A DNA stretch of 64,000 nt, from assembly GCA_022478985.1 (NCBI GenBank), contig JAKSZP010013344.1, positions 62,001 through 126,000 on the forward strand, read 5' to 3'. Each line of letters begins with the position of its first letter. Position 1 is the first letter of the stretch. A program made the translations under genes and the position numbers. Under the pieces are notes generated by a model, which saw only the letters and a program-made list of their open reading frames with translations, ran no database searches and was not told the DNA's origin. The DNA is from Massospora cicadina. Lineage: Eukaryota; Entomophthoromycota; Entomophthoromycetes; Entomophthorales; Entomophthoraceae. Below, one piece after another: positions 57,598 through 64,000 of this stretch.

Positions 57598-59784
57598 AAC
57601 CTATATCCAACAGTATAAAGTTATATTTTTCCTGTTTAGATTATTCTTAGACCTTCCTGAAGGCACTGACTCCCATTGTTTGCTATACAAAATTCGCTAT
57701 TCTTTCAATAATTTGCCACCACATGGATCATTTAGTGGTTGCTTCAGTGATGAGACCTTTTAGTCCCTAATTTTCAATTCAAGCGGCAATCTGAATATGG
57801 TAGTTGCTAATTTAGCTGTATATGAAGTTGTTTTTAGAGCTTAGGCCATGGGTGACGTCATGCAATTAGTAATTATGTTCCTACCTTGCGTGTTTGACAG
57901 TTTTGCTATTAGAAAAGAACAGGTAATCTGGATGATCTTAGACAGTAATCAAGTTGGGTAGTGCCTATAGATGTAAAAGTTTTCCCGAAAGCTGTCAAGA
58001 TGTTGACAATTAATTGTATGAGGTAGCCCAGATGAAAGTTTTTGAGCTGAAGTAGGTCTCCAAGTGGAGTATGAGAGAAGAACGGCCAGATTTATTAGGT
58101 TTTACCATGTTCCAAATGGGTTAGAATAGGAGTCGTGGCTATATCAGTGGCCCCTTGTAGTGATCAATACTGTGATAATTTCTGTGTATGAGTGCCAAAG
58201 GTTCTAATGCCACTAATACAATGAGATAAATGTGAGGGTTGCTATCCTTTTAGGATAAGGGATATGTGAAAACAAGAATTAAATAGTTTTTCTTTATGAA
58301 AATCGGCAGAATTGCACTGCCCAATATAGTGACAAGATTGTCAATGAAAATATTACTTTCCTGTTAGCTTTGTTGAGAGTCATCTTATAAAATTATCATC
58401 TCCCCCTTGGGTTGTCCTCAGATTTGATTTAAATTTACACCAAGCCCCAGTGCAGCTAATCCCTTGAGGTTGGACTTAATCTACCTAGCCATTATCTGTC
58501 TTGGCGCTAGGTATTCAGCATCATCAATATTAGTTTGACCATGGAACTTTCTCCTATTTACAAATCGCTCATCCCTAGATATCTTAAAGTAAATTAGAGT
58601 CATCGTGGATGCTCTAATTAAAAAAGCCAACTTCTGTTTTCATTCATTTACTGGTGAATATAAAATCAAACGAGTTTCTGGTTAATTTTGTAGTAACAAA
58701 AGTGTATTAATCACAATCGCAGCAGCATTAAAAGTTAACTACAGTCTTAATGAAGTTTAGTGGAATAGATCATATAATTTTTCCATTAGGACATATTGAC
58801 ATTGTGGTGGCAGTGAGTATATTGGGGCTGGATGACTGTCAGAGAGCTTATTGTTTGATCGACTAATTTTCTGACACCTTGCAAGCGTATATTATAAGAT
58901 AGATCTGCAACTTGAAGATCATAAAAATCATCCTTATCTGTTAAGAAAGCTTAATCTAACTGATATAATTATATCAAAGCTTTTTTAGCAATAGTCCTCA
59001 TTTCAGTGAGCTATGTATTGTAACTTTTTGGGACTTGCGGCTTAGATCTTTAATTGCTTCTTTTTTGATGTTGCTATCTTAAGAAAAGTCAGTTAATGAA
59101 CATGTCAGCCTCTAGGTCTTTAAAACAGGTGGGTTCGCGCCAGTAAATGACAAAGGAGTTGGGAAGCACAAGCCATGTCACTGACCACATAATGGGTAAC
59201 CCAACAGAAATCCACCCCTAAACCTCCTCGTTATCTCTGGATGTTGTGATGTATTCTTTGACTACAGTTTCGGTGATGCTACATGCCAGCAGCAGCTTCT
59301 GACTCCTTTTTAGTGCTGAAAACAAAGCCAACGCCTGGGCCAGCTCACTCATCGAGCTCATCTTCTAGTTTGAGCTTTAAAAGATTTATTATAACCTTTT
59401 AAAAAATTCAAAGCTAGAAAATGTTTTATTAATTTTTATAACTGTTTTTGTATAAACAAAATTAAATTATCAGACATTTTTTACCCTTTTTATAGCATTG
59501 CAAAGCCCACTTAACTAGGATCCTTTACCCAGGCTTTAGATAATGGGCAGATCATCATATGCAAAAGCACCATATCCCAGTGAATCATGATTAAGGGAAT
59601 TTGGGACGCTGGTAATGCATTATACTGTATCAGCCCTCATTCCCAAAATTCTGATTCTTATCTATACCCCTTCCTCAATTTTTTTCTTCCTCCAGCATGA
59701 AATTCTCAAACTTGACCTTCAGATTCATGGTGTATTCCAAGATTTTATCCACTAGACTGATGTGCGGACCAGGCTGTGCCTGAT
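57598..59784. other. AT-rich interval with LTR-like debris and a dispersed repeat
   Basis: No gene is recognised. The minus strand near 58.40-58.42 kb has a purine tract (CCAAGGGGGAGATGA) that could be the polypurine tract of another gypsy relic. Bases 58790-58900 match the repeat at 18490-18640. The right end should contain the 3' LTR of element B (starting at 59792 on the minus strand), whose left limit I cannot define. Confidence 0.4.
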
Positions 59785-59814
59785 CTGTCACATCGCCCCC
59801 TTGTGAAGCCAAGA

Positions 59815-59961
59815 ATCCATTGATCTTCTCTTGTTAGTGAGCATATTCCTCCAGTGTCTTCCAGGTCACTTCCTCCACCAGATAGCCATCTACTTCAACA
59901 AAAATTGCCACCATCCTCTCACCCATTATGCATTCAGCATCCTCTTGACTTTGTATTTCAT
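59815..59961 (-). pseudogene. Element B chromodomain, eroded
   Basis: Starting at the ATG at 59961, KYKVKRMLNA is followed, after one stop, by RGWWQFLLK. In the next frame are YLVEEVTWKTLEEY and KINGFLAS. This is the pattern of a chromodomain (YxVExILxxR, YLVKWKGY, TWEPxxxL). Such domains at the integrase C-terminus are the hallmark of chromoviruses and guide insertion to particular chromatin. Confidence 0.65.
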
Positions 59962-60379
59962 GTTATTCTCCTCCTGAGGGCTCAATGGACCAGGCCGCTC
60001 TAGTCCTCACCCTCAGAATTCTAAAAGTTGTAAGTCATGGATGACTGGACGGGCCTTTACCCTTCCAGAAGGTCCATTTCAAATGTGATTTTAATGATAA
60101 CCCAAATCACCTTATTGGACCCAAGAACTTTGGGCTAAGCTTCCTGATTTTCGCCTTTATGGCGTAATTTTTTGCTGCTATCAACACCTTATTCCCCAAA
60201 GCGAACAACTGGTCCAGCGCCTTTCGTCATTCTGCATATCACTTCTGCCATGGCGCACTCCAGATTACCTCATAATTCTTCCTAATGTCCATCATCTTGC
60301 AGGAAAACACGTCCACCCACTGGTACACTCCACCATTTGGCCCCTGTCCAACGCAGGATTCAACTCATGGTTTGAAAAT

Positions 60380-61313
60380 AGGGTCATACCTGTCAACGAC
60401 TGACAGTGGTTGTTTTAAGCAAACCGGGCCAACCTGACCCAAGCGACTCAAACATCCTTCTGGTCCAAAACATAGAATTGAAGGTATTGTTCCAATATCT
60501 GGTTTACCTTTCCATCTGTCTGTTAAATTGACGAAGATATGCTGAAGCCCTACATGGGTGAACCTTCAAGTTCCCAAGCAAATTTGACAAGAATATCAAT
60601 ATGAACTGGGGTTTGTGATGCTAAATTGTTTCTGCTGGTAGGCCATGTTTGGCGAATATTTTGTCAATGAAAATCTTTGCAGCATCCTTAGTTGCAAAAT
60701 TGGAGGTACAAGGAAAAGATTTGGCATAAATAGTCAGCTGATTGAGAAATGACCATTATTGTAACTTTCCCTTGGACCTTGGGTAACCCCATGATGAAGT
60801 CCATGCTAACTGATCCCAACGGCTGACTCATCATTTGGCTAGGGCTAACTTACCAGCAAGTGGCTTCCTCAAAGGTTTTGACCAAGCGAAAACCAAAAAT
60901 CCTGCACATACTTCAAAATCTTTCCAAAGTCTATTCCACAAAAAGTTTGCCGCACCAATTTGACCATCATCTTGACTCTGGATGCCCCACCAATAAATGG
61001 TCATGCGACGCTTGCAATACCTCACATTGTAATGACAGATTTGGACCCAGACTCGTGAAATATGGTACAGAATCCTGTTACTCTTCCCGTATGTCCAAAG
61101 GTGACCATGCTGCTGGCCTTTCACTGTCTCAGACCTCAACTGATAGATGAATGCTGATTTACTCTGCTTCTTCCAGATTTCCTCTCCCAGTTCGCTCTCT
61201 TCGCTTACCATAATCGCAAATTGGTCCGACCAGAACATGGTAGCCGTGTTAAACGTCTTTAACTCTGTCTTTTCATAAGCCAGCCCCACGTCATGACTCA
61301 GCCAATCTTCCAA
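60380..61313 (-). pseudogene. Element B integrase
   Basis: The frame 61313-60831 covers the zinc-finger part (RILYHISRVWVQICHYNVRYCKR). Continuing, SVSMDFIMGLPKVQGKVTIMV carries the first catalytic Asp, and LTGMTLFSNHELNPALD near 60.4 kb is the C-terminal core motif seen in Tf/chromovirus integrases. The Asp/Glu of the remaining triad are masked by stops. Confidence 0.75.
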
Positions 61314-61399
61314 GGTGTTGAACGCCCCTCGTTGATACTCTACTCAAAGATCATAGTAACCAGGTCCACATGCCAATGGGCTTGGCGCTGATTCATCTT

Positions 61400-62600
61400 C
61401 CTGGGATTGCAGTAGTACTCCGGTGCTCAATGGTCCATCTGGACCTCAAAAGGGTACCAGGCATATGCAGATGATGCTACCGCTCTTACAAAGCCAAGAC
61501 CAACACAAGTCAATTCTTGTCATATATCAGATAATTTGTTTCCGCCTTAATCACCTTCTGGCTAAAATTGCACACTGTGTGTTCCATACCATCCTCCCCT
61601 TCTGTAGCAATACCTCCCCCACGGTGAAATTTGAAGCATCCATATCAACGATGAAAGGTTTATAGTGGTCCGGTTGATTTAGGGCAGTCTCTAAAATGAG
61701 CTTCTCCTTCATCTGATTGAACGCCCGCTCCTTCTCCTCCCCACATACAAATGGCACATCTGATTAAAATGCATAAGTGGCAAGGCCATTTGTGATAGAG
61801 CTCCATGAACTGTCTGAGTAAATTCACCGTCCCCAAAAACTTTTTATGCTTATTTGATCTTTCAGGGCTTTACATGCACGCACCACCTGTAGCTTGTCCG
61901 AGAATACACTGAGCCCATTTCCAGACATGACATTCCCAAGAACATTACTTATGGTTTGTTGAACTCGCACTTCAAGGGCTTCAACTGTAATCTCGCCTCA
62001 GCCAGCACTTCCAGGTCTTCACACATTTCATAAATGCTCTTTCCAAGAGCGGAAAACTCAAGGATAGCATCCATTTATATGATGCAGCACCTGCTGATAA
62101 TTTTATTAAGCACCTGTGCAATCATGCATTGGAACACTGATGGGGCATTCCGCAGCCCAAACGGCATTACCCAGTACTGGAAAATTCATAAGTGTCATTT
62201 AAAAGTTGTATACTCTGATGCTCTGGTCTCATTTGTACTTGATTAAAGGCGTCCGCCAGATTGAGATTTTTGAAAATTATTTAACCCTGTGACTATCAGG
62301 AGGATGTCCTCTATTAATGGCATGGGGTAAGGGTCCAGCTCCATAACCGCGTTAAGCTACTGGAAGTTCACGCTCAGCCTTAATTCTCCACTTTACTTGG
62401 GCATCAGTAACACTGAAGACAATACAGCTGAATTTAATGGTTTGATTAACCCTTGCTTAACTTAAAACTCACATTCTCCTCCAATGTGGCCTTTGCCCAT
62501 TCTTTCAGCGAATAAACTGGTAATCTTTGGGATAGTTCAGACCCTCCATGAATCAAAATGGAAATATGAATAGGCCCATGGGTGAGAATGGCGTATCTTT
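61400..62600 (-). pseudogene. Element B reverse transcriptase and RNase H
   Basis: The frame 61757-61551 reads FVCGEEKERAFNQMKEKLI, YKPFIVDMDASNFTVGEVLLQ, the start of RNase H with its DxDAS motif. To the right (62.0-62.5 kb) RT pieces include AVWAAECPISVPMHDC-like and SIRVYNF residues, heavily frameshifted; the YxDD box near 62.07-62.10 kb reads LHHINGCYP, so the catalytic Asp pair is not intact. Confidence 0.7.
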
Positions 62601-63960
62601 TTTCCCAAATATTCCCACAAACTCAAGGTATTCTTCTAACAACTCCTCTGCCTGCACGGCACCCAGGCTCTTAACTTTTCTTATACTTCTTCTCTCCCAC
62701 CATCAATCTCCACATCATTGGAAGCCCCAACCTCAGATTCAGTGTAACGGTACAGGAAGGCAAATCAATCTGGGGTCAAAACCAATTCTACCATCGCATC
62801 CAAACACCACCAGATGGGCCAAGTTTTGATTGCGCAGAAATGCTCCCATAATCTAGACAGACCCTTCCATACTCTTATCAAGGAACTCATTCGCCTTGAA
62901 GGATCCCTCTGCGATGCATCAGCAAACATCACCTCCATCCCCTTCCAAATCTGCAACTTCAGTTGCTTGACTAGTGCAAGCTTACCATAAATTTCTTCTG
63001 CCCCAGAGTTTTTTAGGGCCATCATCCCTTCCATTCCACCATCCACATACAGTTCTACTGGGATAAAGAAACATGGATAAAGTGAAGAAGCCGATATATT
63101 TTTGAATGACTTTCTAAATTGCAAACTTGCAGACGATAATTATTAAGCATGTTCCCCTTATCATTCCCATGGCTCATTGTTTTACGCGTTTCCTCCTCAA
63201 TCCCTTAGCGCACTCCCCCTTGTACATTTTATTATTTTTTGCGGCTGTATGCCATACCCCCTGACTAGAATGGCCAACATTAGGGATTGTTCTTTCCCTG
63301 GTGAGATTGAGCCCTTGCACCAGTCTCAGGCTAGCATTATTTGCTTCTAAACTTGTAATTCTAATGCAACCTCTTCCACCAGCATGCCCTGTACCTTAGC
63401 CGCCGCCAAAGTCACCAGCAAATCTGCTTGTAACCCTTGAAGAACATACACAAGGATTAGGAATCCGCTACCTGAGATGCTTTCACCAAAGGGCAGAAAA
63501 TCTGCTATATTCTTCCACTGAACTACAGCCCTGGTTGACCATAGGGAGCGCCAACCATGCCTTATTCTTCGCCTCATCTGGGCAGGCCACACAGTTGATC
63601 AACTCTATGAACTCATCCATTGAATCTGGCAGGCGTCCTTATTCTTCATTAGATACTGCAACCATCCTGCCAATTATGAAGGTAAAGCATCTACAACCTG
63701 TGCTAGTTGGAGTAAGAAATGGTATTTCTCTCCTGTCACCTGTGCCAACTGCACCTGGAAGTGGACTTGTGTGATTAACTGGTAAATTTAGTACAGCGCC
63801 TCGCTGGACAGTGCCACGAGACTGTCAGTTAATTTGGCTTTTACCAGGATTTCCATATATAGTGGTGTTGCTTAACCTATAAATGACCCACCTTGCACAA
63901 CAAAGCTTTTAACAAAGACCCCACTAAACTACGGTCAGTAGATGTCAGTTCCACTCTTCT
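62600..63960 (-). pseudogene. Element B gag/protease region, degenerate
   Basis: The frame 63592-63347 (MWPAQMRRRIRHGW) and the frame 63124-62765 lie where gag and protease are expected. No knuckle or DTG motif was placed, so the assignment is by position only. Confidence 0.4.
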
Positions 63961-64000
63961 CACAGGAGACCTCCTCCTCCTGGGGCCCACAAAATGTAGA

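Larger units (their letters stand above)
59785..64000 (-). mobile_element. Ty3/gypsy chromovirus (element B), 5' end outside window
   Basis: In minus-strand order: a leader with a possible primer-binding site at the window edge, gag remains (63.9-62.6 kb), RT, RNase H, integrase, chromodomain, a purine tract GGGGGCGA (complement of 59794-59801) and the LTR start TGTGACAG. The 5' LTR would lie beyond position 64000. All frames are broken. Confidence 0.75.

Overview
The window looks like a stretch of a large, repeat-rich eukaryotic nuclear genome. Nearly every recognisable coding stretch belongs to a retrotransposon, and the rest is AT-rich DNA without convincing host genes. I favour a fungus with an expanded genome; an entomophthoralean-type genome is a guess from overall style only, because no host marker gene is present. 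No rRNA gene, intact tRNA gene, CRISPR array or prokaryotic operon was seen.

Layout. (1) 1-4595 and 10728-17159, both minus strand, are two copies of one GC-richer non-LTR retrotransposon (LINE). Its ORF1 is a nucleic-acid-binding, gag-like protein with a CCHC knuckle; its ORF2 carries an APE-type endonuclease, a reverse transcriptase and a zf-RVT zinc finger; the 3' end is a tail of seven A. Copy 1 keeps an open 907-residue ORF1 but runs off the window. Copy 2 reaches both ends but is broken. Both share an in-frame tandem duplication of about 378 bp in ORF1. (2) 4.6-10.7 kb and 17.2-23.3 kb are AT-rich, with fragments of a second ORF1-like family (about 7.9-8.3 kb minus, 21.4-22.35 kb plus), a degenerate Ty3/gypsy protease (19.5-19.9 kb), tRNA-like SINE candidates and one small membrane-protein-like ORF (8755-9159). 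(3) 23.3-57.6 kb is a stack of Ty3/gypsy elements. Element A (plus, 35341-43795) is nested in element D (minus, 30467-46718). Element C (minus, about 48420-56508) is nested in the gag start of element F (minus, 5' LTR at 56782-57597). An F-family LTR at 23305-24083 may be the other end of the same F element, which would make the whole interval one Russian doll; the flanks do not prove this. (4) 57.6-59.8 kb is AT-rich and degenerate. (5) 59785-64000 is the 3' part of a minus-strand Ty3/gypsy chromovirus (element B) with an eroded chromodomain behind the integrase.

Smaller insertions sit on top. A roughly 130-bp tRNA-derived SINE occurs twice (35841-35972 plus, 46474-46601 minus), each copy with clear 15-17 bp target-site duplications. 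A 20-nt insertion that is only the 3' tail of the LINE lies at 31415-31434 between perfect 16-bp duplications. The autonomous LINE supplies the type of machinery that could mobilise such sequences, but a direct link to the SINE is inference. All LTR elements are riddled with stops and frameshifts. In element A the two catalytic aspartates of the RT box read as asparagines.
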